From: an uncultured Zoogloea sp.
GTDB taxonomy: Bacteria; Pseudomonadota; Gammaproteobacteria; Burkholderiales; Rhodocyclaceae
Direction: 5' to 3'
Assembly: GCA_937967645.1 (NCBI GenBank)
Contig: CALBTT010000052.1
Coordinates: forward strand, 1-60,145
DNA length: 60,145 nt
The notes beneath the pieces were generated by a model that made no database searches, was not told where the DNA came from, and saw only the letters and a program-made list of their open reading frames with translations. How positions within the stretch are numbered: position 1 is the stretch's first letter; every line of letters begins with the position of its first letter. A program made the position numbers and the translations under genes. Below are positions 1-7,968 of this stretch, piece by piece.

Positions 1-459
1 TCCTACGGCACCTCGAGCTACGGCTACGATGTGCGCGTCGCCAACGAATTCAAGATCTTCACCAACATCAACTCCACCATCGTCGATCCGAAGAACTTCG
101 ACGAACGCAACTTCGTGGATTTCGTGGGTGACGTGTGCATCATCCCGCCGAACTCCTTCGCGCTGGCCCGCACCGTGGAGTACTTCCGCATTCCGCGCAG
201 CGTGCTGACCGTGTGCCTGGGCAAGTCCACCTATGCGCGCTGCGGCATCATCGTCAATGTGACGCCCCTGGAGCCGGAGTGGGAGGGCCACGTGACCCTC
301 GAGTTCTCCAACACCACGCCGCTGCCGGCCAAGATCTACGCCAACGAGGGCGTGGCCCAGATGCTGTTCTTCGAGTCCGACGAGGTGTGTGCCACCTCCT
401 ACAAGGATCGGGGCGGTAAATATCTGGGTCAGACGGGCGTGACCCTGCCGAAAATCTGA
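1..459 (+). CDS. dcd: dCTP deaminase, C-terminal part (5' end outside window)
   Basis: Hydrolyses dCTP to dUTP, the entry to dTMP synthesis in the cytoplasm. The reading frame is open from base 1, so the gene begins upstream; about 152 codons are present against a usual length near 188. The visible part has the conserved stretches YGYDVRVANEFKIF, ARCGIIVNVTPLEPEWEGH and LEFSNTTPLPAKIYA, which form the trimeric dUTPase-fold active site, and FFESDE near the end. An intrinsic terminator follows at 488-532. It lies near folA and thyA, which use the same dTMP pathway, but a decarboxylase gene separates them. Confidence 0.93.
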   Translation, partial: SYGTSSYGYDVRVANEFKIFTNINSTIVDPKNFDERNFVDFVGDVCIIPPNSFALARTVEYFRIPRSVLTVCLGKSTYARCGIIVNVTPLEPEWEGHVTLEFSNTTPLPAKIYANEGVAQMLFFESDEVCATSYKDRGGKYLGQTGVTLPKI

Positions 460-487
460 AATACTTTCGGACTACCATCCGGACACA

Positions 488-532
488 GGGCGGACCACGC
501 GCAGGCACGCGGGTCCGCCCGACGCTTTTTTG
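488..532 (+). terminator. Intrinsic terminator after dcd
   Basis: A 9-bp perfect stem GGGCGGACC (488-496) / GGTCCGCCC (512-520) is followed after five bases by a run of T (526-531). Confidence 0.75.
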
Positions 533-574
533 TTGATCCCCCCGCGTCGAAAACGGGGTTTCTAGGAGTCGAGC

Positions 575-2818
575 ATGCGCTTCAATTTTCCGGTCATCGT
601 CATTGACGAGGACTTCCGTTCGGAAAACACGTCCGGGCTGGGTATCCGTGCCCTGGCGGAAGCGATCGAGAAGGAAGGCCTGCAAGTCCTCGGGGTGACC
701 AGCTACGGTGATCTGTCTTCCTTCGCCCAGCAGCAGAGCCGGGCCTCGACCTTCATCCTGTCCATCGACGACGAAGAGTTCTCGTCCCCCGAGGCGGCCG
801 CCAAGGCCATCGCCGACCTGCGCGCCTTCGTCAGCGAGATCCGGATGCGCAATGCCGACATCCCCATCTTCCTGCACGGTGAGACCCGCACCTCCCGCCA
901 CATCCCCAACGATGTGCTGCGCGAGCTGCATGGCTTCATCCACATGTACGAGGACACGCCCGAGTTCATCGCCCGCAACGTGGTGCGTGAGGCCAAGGCC
1001 TACCTCGAGGCGCTGCCGCCGCCGTTCTTCCGGGCCCTGACCCACTACGCCTCCGATGGCTCCTACTCCTGGCACTGCCCCGGCCACTCCGGCGGGGTGG
1101 CCTTCCTGAAGAGCCCGGTGGGCCAGATGTTCCACCAGTTCTTCGGCGAGAACATGCTCCGCGCCGACGTCTGCAACGCGGTGGAAGAGCTCGGCCAGCT
1201 GCTCGACCACACCGGTCCGGTGGCGGCGTCCGAGCGCAACGCGGCACGCATCTTCAACTGCGATCACCTGTACTTCGTCACCAACGGCACGTCCACGTCC
1301 AACAAGATCGTCTGGCACTCCACCGTGGCCCCGGGCGACATCGTGGTGGTGGACCGCAACTGCCACAAGTCCATCCTCCACGCCATCATGATGACCGGGG
1401 CGATCCCGGTCTTCCTGATGCCGACCCGCAACAACTACGGGATCATCGGACCGATCCCCAAGGCCGAGTTCGCCTGGGACAACATCCAGAAGAAGATCGA
1501 CGCCAACCCCTTCATCACCGACAAGACCGCCAAGCCGCGGGTGCTGACCATCACCCAGTCCACCTACGATGGCGTGCTCTACAACGTCGAGGCCATCAAG
1601 GAAGAGCTGGACGGCAAGATCGATACCCTGCACTTCGACGAGGCCTGGCTGCCCCACGCAGCCTTCCACGACTTCTACGGCGACTACCATGCCATCGGCG
1701 CCGACCGCCCGCGCTGCAAGGAGTCGATGATCTTCTCGACCCAGTCCACCCACAAGCTGCTGGCCGGCCTGTCCCAGGCGTCGCAGATCCTCGTGCAGGA
1801 CGCGGAGGAGCAGCGCCTGGATCGGGATGTGTTCAACGAGGCGTACCTGATGCACACCTCGACCAGCCCCCAGTACGCCATCATCGCCTCCTGCGACGTG
1901 GCCGCGGCGATGATGGAAGAGCCGGGCGGCACCGCCCTGGTGGAAGAGTCCATCGCCGAGGCCCTCGACTTCCGCCGCGCCATGCGCAAGGTGGACGAGG
2001 AATGGGGCGCCGACTGGTGGTTCAAGGTGTGGGGGCCGGATGACCTCTCCGAGGAAGGCATCGAGGAGCGCGAGGCCTGGATGCTCAAGCCCGGCGAGCG
2101 CTGGCACGGCTTCGGCAAGCTGGCCGAAGGCTTCAACATGCTCGATCCGATCAAGGCCACCATCATCACCCCGGGCCTGGACGTGGATGGCGAGTTCGCC
2201 GAGCGGGGCATTCCGGCGGCCATCGTCACCAAGTATCTGGCCGAGCACGGCGTGATCGTCGAGAAGTGCGGTCTTTACTCCTTCTTCATCATGTTCACCA
2301 TCGGCATCACCAAGGGCCGCTGGAACAGCATGGTGACCGAGCTGCAGCAGTTCAAGGACGACTACGACAAGAACCAGCCCCTGTGGAAGGTGCTGCCCGA
2401 GTTCGTGCAGAAGAACCCGCGCTACGAGCGGGTCGGCCTGCGCGATCTGTGTCGTGACATCCACGCGGTGTATCGCACCAACGATGTGGCCCGTCTGACC
2501 ACCGAGATGTACCTGTCCGACATGGTGCCGGCGATGAAGCCCGCCGATGCCTTTGCCAAGATGGCGCACCGGAACATCGAGCGGGTCTCCATCGACGAGC
2601 TTGAAGGCCGTGTCACCAGCGTGCTGCTGACCCCCTATCCGCCGGGCATCCCCCTGCTGATCCCGGGCGAGCGCTTCAACCGCACGGTGGTGCAGTACCT
2701 GCAGTTCGCCCGCGAGTTCAACGAGCGCTTCCCCGGCTTCGAGACCGACGTGCATGGTCTGGTGAAGGAAGCCCGCGATGGGCGCATCCACTACTTCGTG
2801 GATTGCGTGAAGGACTGA
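575..2818 (+). CDS. Arginine/lysine/ornithine decarboxylase, PLP fold-type I
   Basis: Decarboxylates a basic amino acid to a polyamine-type amine (agmatine, cadaverine or putrescine). At 747 aa it has the length of the inducible/biosynthetic Orn/Lys/Arg decarboxylases. An N-terminal receiver-like wing domain (about 1-130) precedes the PLP domain, which carries HCPGHSGG, the Asp motif FDEAW and the Schiff-base lysine motif STQSTHKLL near residue 395. A C-terminal domain follows with PPGIPLLIPGE. The ATG at 575 is preceded by AGGAG (564-568) at good spacing. It stands alone between two terminators. The family does not fix the substrate; arginine or lysine are both possible. Confidence 0.88.
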   Translation: MRFNFPVIVIDEDFRSENTSGLGIRALAEAIEKEGLQVLGVTSYGDLSSFAQQQSRASTFILSIDDEEFSSPEAAAKAIADLRAFVSEIRMRNADIPIFLHGETRTSRHIPNDVLRELHGFIHMYEDTPEFIARNVVREAKAYLEALPPPFFRALTHYASDGSYSWHCPGHSGGVAFLKSPVGQMFHQFFGENMLRADVCNAVEELGQLLDHTGPVAASERNAARIFNCDHLYFVTNGTSTSNKIVWHSTVAPGDIVVVDRNCHKSILHAIMMTGAIPVFLMPTRNNYGIIGPIPKAEFAWDNIQKKIDANPFITDKTAKPRVLTITQSTYDGVLYNVEAIKEELDGKIDTLHFDEAWLPHAAFHDFYGDYHAIGADRPRCKESMIFSTQSTHKLLAGLSQASQILVQDAEEQRLDRDVFNEAYLMHTSTSPQYAIIASCDVAAAMMEEPGGTALVEESIAEALDFRRAMRKVDEEWGADWWFKVWGPDDLSEEGIEEREAWMLKPGERWHGFGKLAEGFNMLDPIKATIITPGLDVDGEFAERGIPAAIVTKYLAEHGVIVEKCGLYSFFIMFTIGITKGRWNSMVTELQQFKDDYDKNQPLWKVLPEFVQKNPRYERVGLRDLCRDIHAVYRTNDVARLTTEMYLSDMVPAMKPADAFAKMAHRNIERVSIDELEGRVTSVLLTPYPPGIPLLIPGERFNRTVVQYLQFAREFNERFPGFETDVHGLVKEARDGRIHYFVDCVKD

Positions 2819-2839
2819 GTTGGTCCGGATACCGGAATG

Positions 2840-2868
2840 AAAAACGCCGCGGATTCCGCGGCGTTTTT
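2840..2868. terminator. Bidirectional intrinsic terminator
   Basis: The near-symmetric hairpin AACGCCGCGG / CCGCGGCGTT has A-run and T-run flanks. It lies between the convergent decarboxylase (stop 2818) and folA (stop 2887) and can serve both. Confidence 0.85.
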
Positions 2869-2886
2869 CATGGGGCGGGTGGGCGC

Positions 2887-3393
2887 TCAGCGACGCTTTT
2901 CGTAGGTGACGAAGGCGAAGGGCAGGCCGGTCCCGGATACGAGGGCCACCCGGTCCACCTCGGCCCATTCCTCGGGCTTGAAGTCGGGGAAGAAGGCATC
3001 GCCTGCGTAGTCCTGGTCGATCTCGGTCAGGATCAGCCGGTCGGCCAGGGGCAGGGCCTGCCGGTAGAGCTCGGCGCCACCGATCACGAAGGCGATGTCG
3101 GCATCGCCGGCCGCCGCGAGTGCCGCCGGCAGGCTGCCGACCACGCTGCCGCCCGCGGCGGCGTAGCCGGCGTTGCGGCTGACCACGATGTTGTGCCGGC
3201 CCGGCAGGGGGCGGAAGGCGTCGGGCAGGGATTCCCAGGTCTTCCGGCCCATGATCACGGGTTTGCCGCGGGTGGTCTCGCGGAAGTGCTTCATGTCTTC
3301 CGGCAGGTGCCAGGGCAGGCGGTTGTCGATGCCGATCACGCGGCCCCGGCCGCAGGCCGCGATCAGGGCCAGGAGGGGGCCGCCTGCGCTCAT
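2887..3393 (-). CDS. folA: Dihydrofolate reductase
   Basis: Reduces dihydrofolate to tetrahydrofolate with NADPH in the cytoplasm. The 168-aa length is typical. It shows the substrate loop NRLPWHLPEDMKHF, the NADPH-binding GRKTWES, and IGGAELY near residue 105. It overlaps the end of thyA by an ATGA (start 3391-3393, thyA stop 3390-3392), so the two are translated as a coupled pair. This fits function, because ThyA consumes methylene-THF and makes the DHF that FolA recycles. Confidence 0.96.
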   Translation of the reverse strand: MSAGGPLLALIAACGRGRVIGIDNRLPWHLPEDMKHFRETTRGKPVIMGRKTWESLPDAFRPLPGRHNIVVSRNAGYAAAGGSVVGSLPAALAAAGDADIAFVIGGAELYRQALPLADRLILTEIDQDYAGDAFFPDFKPEEWAEVDRVALVSGTGLPFAFVTYEKRR

Positions 3394-4184
3394 ACCGCCA
3401 CCGGCGCGGAGATGTGCGGATGCGGATCGTAGCCCTCCAGGGTGAAGTCCTCGATCCGGAAGGCAAAGAGGTCCTTCACCTCCGGGTTGATGCGCATCGT
3501 GGGCAGGGCGCGGGGCTCCCGGGACAGCTGCAGCTGGGCCTGCTCCAGGTGGTTCAGGTACAGGTGGCAGTCGCCGCCCGTCCAGACGAAGTCGCCCGGT
3601 TCATAGCCGCACACCTGGGCCACCATCATGGTGAACAGGGCATAGCTGGCGATGTTGAAGGGCACCCCCAGGAAGATGTCGGCGCTGCGCTGGTACAGCT
3701 GGCAGGACAGCTTGCCGCCGGCCACGTAGAACTGGAACAGGGCGTGGCAGGGGGGCAGGGCCATGCGGTCCACCTCCGACGGGTTCCAGGCCGACACGAT
3801 ATGGCGGCGGGAGTCGGGGTTCTTCTTGAGGGCTTCGATGAGCTGGCTGATCTGGTCGATGCTGCGCCCGTCCGGCGCTTCCCAGCGGCGCCACTGCTTG
3901 CCGTACACGGGGCCCAGCTCGCCGTTCTCGTCGGCCCATTCGTCCCAGATGGACACCCCGTTATCCTTGAGGTACCGAATATTGGTGTCACCCCGCAGGA
4001 ACCAAAGCAGTTCGTGGATGATCGAGCGGGTGTGCAGCTTTTTGGTGGTGAGCAGCGGGAAGCCCTCGGCCAGGTCGAAGCGCATCTGCCAGCCGAAGAC
4101 CGAGAGGGTGCCGGTGCCGGTGCGGTCAGCCTTGCGGTGGCCGCGTTCCGCCACGTGGCGCATGAGTTCAAGGTACTGGCGCAT
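3390..4184 (-). CDS. thyA: Thymidylate synthase
   Basis: Methylates dUMP to dTMP with methylene-tetrahydrofolate. The 264-aa protein starting MRQYLELM has the family's usual length; the frame is open 44 codons further upstream, but that extension has no family similarity and I exclude it. The catalytic Cys is C146 in LPPCHALFQF, and the folate/dUMP motifs RSADIFLGVPFNIASY and GDCHLYLNH are present. It is first in a two-gene unit with folA, with an ATGA overlap. Confidence 0.96.
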   Translation of the reverse strand: MRQYLELMRHVAERGHRKADRTGTGTLSVFGWQMRFDLAEGFPLLTTKKLHTRSIIHELLWFLRGDTNIRYLKDNGVSIWDEWADENGELGPVYGKQWRRWEAPDGRSIDQISQLIEALKKNPDSRRHIVSAWNPSEVDRMALPPCHALFQFYVAGGKLSCQLYQRSADIFLGVPFNIASYALFTMMVAQVCGYEPGDFVWTGGDCHLYLNHLEQAQLQLSREPRALPTMRINPEVKDLFAFRIEDFTLEGYDPHPHISAPVAV

Positions 4185-4361
4185 GATTCCGGGGCTGCAA
4201 AAGGGAAGACCCTCAAGTCTACCCGATGAAGGAGCCCGGGAGAATGTACGCGACGTGCCTCGTGGCGGGGCATGCCCGGCATGGGCAGCGGGGCTTGTGC
4301 TAAGATCATGCGGCATAAATCAAAGGTCTTGATCGAGCCGTCAAGGAGGCGCGGGGTAGTC

Positions 4362-5825
4362 ATGGAGGGCGGCACGGTGGTCCACAAGCAGCATCCTCTT
4401 CTGGAGCCCGCACAACTCCGTCAGACCCTGACCGACATTGCCACCAGCGCGGCCCCCACGGCCATCGTCGAACTCATCCGCTGGCTCGATTCCTTCCATT
4501 ACGAAGCCGAATTGTCCGTTGCCGAGCTGGCCCGTCTGGTGGTCGTGCTCGATGAGGCGGCCCAGCCCCAGCTGCGGCAGGCCGCCGGGCTCTACCTGTC
4601 GAACGCCTTCGGTTCGCGCAGTCTCCGCTACAAGGCGCTCGGCAAGGATTTCTACGCCAGCCTGGGGCGGGCCTACGATCTGGTGCTGGATGGCTTCGCC
4701 ACGGATTTCTCCTTGCCCCCCGACGACCCTCTGCGCACCGAGATCCGCCTGCGCACGGTGCGCTGCGCGGCTGGAGAGATGAAGTGGGCGGCCTTCGACT
4801 ATCACGGCCTGCCCGACGATGTCTGGCAGCGGGCCGGCCAGGCGTTTCGTGATGCCCAGAACGCCGGTGGGCTCACCATGCCCGTCAACCTCCGCGAGGG
4901 GCGGGAGAGCCGCTCGACCATCCAGCGGGAGTTCGTGCGCCTGGTGGCCCTGCATTGCGCCAGCCTCGATCAGTTGTCGCCCGAGCGTATCGAGGCCACC
5001 GACAAGCTGGTGCGCTATCTCCAGCATTCCCTCGATCTCAGTGTCGAGCCGCTGGCAGGCAGCCAGTTCGCGGTGGACCTGGACAAGCTGGCGCGGCCAC
5101 GCCGTTGCCTGGCCCTACCTGAATCACCGTCGGGCGGGCTGCGTTTCTTCCGTCCGGGAGACGCCCTGCCGGCGCTCGATGAGCTGGGGCGTGCCCTGGC
5201 GGAGGCTTCGTCAGCGCCCGCCTTTGCCGGGCTCAGCCTGCCCTCGGTGACCGCCACCGTGAGGCATCTGGTCCGTCAATGGGGCCCTCAGCCGCCGATG
5301 CGGCAGTTCCGTCGCCACGTCGTGCAGGGCCAGCTGGCCCTGGCCACCGGCCTGGGGTTCATCCGCTCTCAGCTATCCGGCGATGCGCTGCTCCGCCCGG
5401 CGGCGGCGTGGACCCTGCTGGACGCCAGCCGTAACGGTTTCGGTGTCCAGTCGGCGCTGTACGACGCCGACGTCTGTCGCGTCGGGGCTCTGGTCGGGGC
5501 CCATGTGGGTGAGACCGGGCGCTGGGTGCTTGCGTTGGTGCGGCGCGTGCGTTTCGACGACGGTGCGCGGGTGTCGGTCGGGCTGCAGACGATCTCCAGC
5601 GATCCGCAGCAGGTGGTGCTGGATGACGGGCAGCGGAGCTGGATCGGCATCCTGTGCGAGCCGGCCATGCGTGGCCGTAGCGTCCGGGTGGTGTGTGAGC
5701 CGGGGTTCATGCGGGCCGGGGGACAGGTCTTTGCCCGTCTGGGGACGCGCATGCTCAAACTCGAGCCGGGCAGCGCCATCGCCGGTGGGCCGGGCTACCA
5801 GATCTCGCCCTGCGCGGTGGTGTAG
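4362..5825 (+). CDS. Conserved hypothetical protein with a C-terminal PilZ-like domain
   Basis: A 487-aa cytoplasmic protein without signal peptide or membrane segments. The ATG at 4362 is preceded by AAGGAGG (4343-4349), somewhat distant; the open frame runs further upstream without support. The N-terminal two thirds are Ala/Leu-rich and helical. From about residue 314 it has RQFRR and 40 residues later DASRNG, matching the RxxxR and (D/N)xSxxG motifs of PilZ c-di-GMP receptors, followed by a beta-rich stretch (GALVGAHVGETGRWVLALVRR, VGLQTIS shape). I infer c-di-GMP binding, with the gap between motifs longer than usual. The window has GGDEF enzymes that could supply the ligand. The N-terminal role is unknown. 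Confidence 0.6.
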   Translation: MEGGTVVHKQHPLLEPAQLRQTLTDIATSAAPTAIVELIRWLDSFHYEAELSVAELARLVVVLDEAAQPQLRQAAGLYLSNAFGSRSLRYKALGKDFYASLGRAYDLVLDGFATDFSLPPDDPLRTEIRLRTVRCAAGEMKWAAFDYHGLPDDVWQRAGQAFRDAQNAGGLTMPVNLREGRESRSTIQREFVRLVALHCASLDQLSPERIEATDKLVRYLQHSLDLSVEPLAGSQFAVDLDKLARPRRCLALPESPSGGLRFFRPGDALPALDELGRALAEASSAPAFAGLSLPSVTATVRHLVRQWGPQPPMRQFRRHVVQGQLALATGLGFIRSQLSGDALLRPAAAWTLLDASRNGFGVQSALYDADVCRVGALVGAHVGETGRWVLALVRRVRFDDGARVSVGLQTISSDPQQVVLDDGQRSWIGILCEPAMRGRSVRVVCEPGFMRAGGQVFARLGTRMLKLEPGSAIAGGPGYQISPCAVV

Positions 5826-5861
5826 CGGGGCTGCATAGCGATTTTTTATCGGGATCAGTGA

Positions 5862-5889
5862 TTGACGCGATCGCGCAAGTCCTGATACT
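5862..5889 (+). promoter_or_regulatory. Possible sigma-70 promoter upstream of the leuA leader
   Basis: TTGACG (5862-5867) and GATACT (5884-5889) are spaced 16 bp. Transcription would begin about 5895, only a few bases before the first leader ATG at 5899, so that leader would be leaderless or nearly so. Confidence 0.35.
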
Positions 5890-5898
5890 GTTTTGCCC

Positions 5899-5970
5899 AT
5901 GACCTCCTCGCAGCAGACCAACCTCTTCTCCCTACTGGCCCTCTCCGGGCTGGGTCTGCTGCTGCCCTAA
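5899..5970 (+). CDS. Putative leucine-rich leader peptide 1 of leuA
   Basis: A 23-codon open frame ending in TAA has eight Leu codons, with a final GLGLLLP. Such composition is the hallmark of amino-acid attenuator leaders. No Shine-Dalgarno is visible before the ATG, but the predicted transcript start lies just ahead of it. I found no terminator hairpin with a U-run between here and leuA, so the mechanism is open. It lies in the 374-bp gap 5826-6199 before leuA. Confidence 0.45.
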   Translation: MTSSQQTNLFSLLALSGLGLLLP

Positions 5971-6062
5971 CGGGCACACATTTCTTCCCCCTCCTGTTGT
6001 CGTTCCCTGCCGCCCATACGGGCGAATTGCGTCTTTGCACGCTCGCTGAACGGAGTCTTGCC

Positions 6063-6206
6063 ATGAACACCCTGAATCTTGTCCTGCTGTCCCTACGACT
6101 GCGCCCCGGTTGCCAGGCCACGAGCCCGCGGCAGTCTGGCAGCCCTGCGTCCGCATCCGAACACCCGAACCGTTTCCGACGAAAGCAAAGGACAAGATCA
6201 TGTTGA
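6063..6206 (+). CDS. Putative second leader peptide overlapping the leuA start
   Basis: A 47-codon frame opens with MNTLNLVLLSLRLRPG (six Leu in the first 13 residues) and has its own ribosome site GGAG (6053-6056) six bases before the ATG. Its stop (6204-6206) overlaps the leuA start (6200), so its translation could be coupled to leuA. A stem TGCCAG (6111-6116) / CTGGCA (6136-6141) lies inside it. After the Leu-rich head the sequence becomes Arg/Ser-rich and looks non-functional as protein. Confidence 0.45.
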   Translation: MNTLNLVLLSLRLRPGCQATSPRQSGSPASASEHPNRFRRKQRTRSC

Positions 6207-7900
6207 AGAACCCGAACACCAAGTACGCAGCCTTTCCCCCGGTCGCCCTCGCCGACCGCCAGTGGCCCGCCCGCACGATCACTCATCCGCCGATCTGGAT
6301 GAGCACCGATCTTCGCGATGGCAATCAGGCCCTCTTCGAACCGATGGATGCCGCCCGCAAGTTGCGCATGTTCCGCAAGCTCGTGGCGATTGGCTTCAAG
6401 GAAATCGAAGTCGCTTTTCCCTCCGCCTCCCAGACCGATTTTGATTTCGTCCGCCAGCTCATCGAGCAGGGGGAGATCCCCGATGACGTGACCATCGAGG
6501 TCCTCAGCCAGGCCCGCGAGCACCTCATCCGCCGGACCATGGAGTCCCTCCGCGGCGCCCGTCGGGCCATCGTGCACATCTACAACGCCACCTCGCCGGT
6601 ATTCCGCGAGACGGTGTTCGGTATGAGCAAGGACGAGGTCAAGGCGCTCGCCGTGTCCAGCGTACGCCTCGTCAAGGAACTCGCCGCCGCCCAGCCCGAG
6701 ACCGAGTGGGTGCTCCAGTACAGCCCGGAGACCTTCACCGCCACCGAGCTCGACTTCGCCAGGGAAGTCTGCGATGCCGTGGTCGCCGAATGGGATCCGC
6801 GGCCCGGCGAGAAGGTCATCATCAACCTCCCGTCCACGGTCGAGGTGGCGATGCCCAATGTCTATGCGGACCAGATCGAGTGGATGCACCGTCATCTCGC
6901 CCGGCGCGACCAGATCGTGCTCAGCGTGCATCCTCACAATGATCGGGGCACCGCTGTGGCGGCCGCCGAGATGGCCATGCTCGCTGGCGCCGACCGGGTC
7001 GAGGGCTGCCTCTTCGGCAATGGGGAGCGCACCGGCAACGTGGATGTGGTGACCCTCGCCCTCAATATGTACACTCAGGGCATTCACCCCGGCCTCGACT
7101 TCTCCGACATCAACGATGTGGCCCGGGTGTCGGAGGAGTGCACCCAGTTGCCGATCCATCCCCGCCATCCCTACGTGGGCGACCTCGTGTTCACCGCGTT
7201 TTCCGGCTCGCACCAGGACGCCATCAAGAAGGGCTTCGAGGTGCAGCAGGCGGATGCCCTCTGGGCCGTGCCCTACATGCCGGTGGATCCGGCCGATCTC
7301 GGTCGCACCTACGATTCGGTGATCCGGGTGAACAGCCAGTCCGGCAAGGGCGGCGTGGCCCATTTGCTCCAGACGGTGTATGGCCTCGTGATGCCGCGTC
7401 GCATGCAGGTGGAGTTCAGCGGCGCCGTGCAGTGCCTCACCGACGAGACCGGCCAGGAGGTGGATGCCCATCAGTTGTGGAATCTCTTCAGCCGCGAATA
7501 TCTCGAGGCCGCTGCGCCGGTGCGCTACGTGGCGCACCACCTCTACGAGGCCGGCGAGCGCCAGGGCATCCGCCTCGAAGTTGAGGTGAACGGGCGGCGC
7601 ATGGAGATCCGGGGTGAGGGCAATGGCCCGGTGGAGGCCGCGGTGGCAGCCCTCCGCATGCCGATCCGGGTGCAGAGCTTCGAGGAGCGCTCGATGGGCG
7701 AGGGCGCCGATGCGGCGGCGATGGCGATGATCGAGGTCGCCATGGAGGGCGTGCCGGGCAGCACCTTCGGTGCAGGCATGGACCGCAGCACGGTGACCGC
7801 CTCGGTCCGCGCCATCGTCAGCGCGGCCAACCGCATCCGGACCCGTCAGGGCAGTGCAGCCACGGCGGTGGAGTCGGTCTTCGCCGATAGTGCGGCCTGA
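6200..7900 (+). CDS. leuA: 2-isopropylmalate synthase
   Basis: Condenses 2-ketoisovalerate with acetyl-CoA, the first committed step of leucine synthesis. The 566-aa length places it in the yeast/Pseudomonas-type LeuA subgroup. The TIM barrel starts with WMSTDLRDGNQAL (metal-binding Asp), has SVHPHNDRGTA with its HxxxD metal site and GCLFGNGERTGNVD, and a C-terminal regulatory domain follows from about residue 430. The start MLKNPNTKYA was chosen over an upstream extension because family members begin here. Two Leu-rich leader frames precede it, implying control by leucine supply. A terminator follows. Confidence 0.94.
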   Translation: MLKNPNTKYAAFPPVALADRQWPARTITHPPIWMSTDLRDGNQALFEPMDAARKLRMFRKLVAIGFKEIEVAFPSASQTDFDFVRQLIEQGEIPDDVTIEVLSQAREHLIRRTMESLRGARRAIVHIYNATSPVFRETVFGMSKDEVKALAVSSVRLVKELAAAQPETEWVLQYSPETFTATELDFAREVCDAVVAEWDPRPGEKVIINLPSTVEVAMPNVYADQIEWMHRHLARRDQIVLSVHPHNDRGTAVAAAEMAMLAGADRVEGCLFGNGERTGNVDVVTLALNMYTQGIHPGLDFSDINDVARVSEECTQLPIHPRHPYVGDLVFTAFSGSHQDAIKKGFEVQQADALWAVPYMPVDPADLGRTYDSVIRVNSQSGKGGVAHLLQTVYGLVMPRRMQVEFSGAVQCLTDETGQEVDAHQLWNLFSREYLEAAAPVRYVAHHLYEAGERQGIRLEVEVNGRRMEIRGEGNGPVEAAVAALRMPIRVQSFEERSMGEGADAAAMAMIEVAMEGVPGSTFGAGMDRSTVTASVRAIVSAANRIRTRQGSAATAVESVFADSAA

Positions 7901-7920
7901 GGTCAGGGCGCTAGAAGCAG

Positions 7921-7950
7921 AAAGGGCCGGGTGATCCCCGGCCCTTTGTC
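7921..7950. terminator. Intrinsic terminator between leuA and metY
   Basis: An 11-bp perfect stem AAAGGGCCGGG (7921-7931) / CCCGGCCCTTT (7937-7947) with A/T ends serves the convergent leuA and metY. Confidence 0.8.
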
Positions 7951-7968
7951 TTGGCGCAGCGGCGCAGC

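Noticed and set aside
254..3466. A 1070-codon minus-strand open frame
   Set aside because: It is antisense to dcd, the decarboxylase and folA, is Gly/His/Arg-rich and matches no family. Long antisense frames are expected in GC-rich DNA.
5971..6199. A classic attenuator terminator before leuA
   Set aside because: I looked for a GC-rich hairpin followed by a T-run and found only short stems without T-runs.
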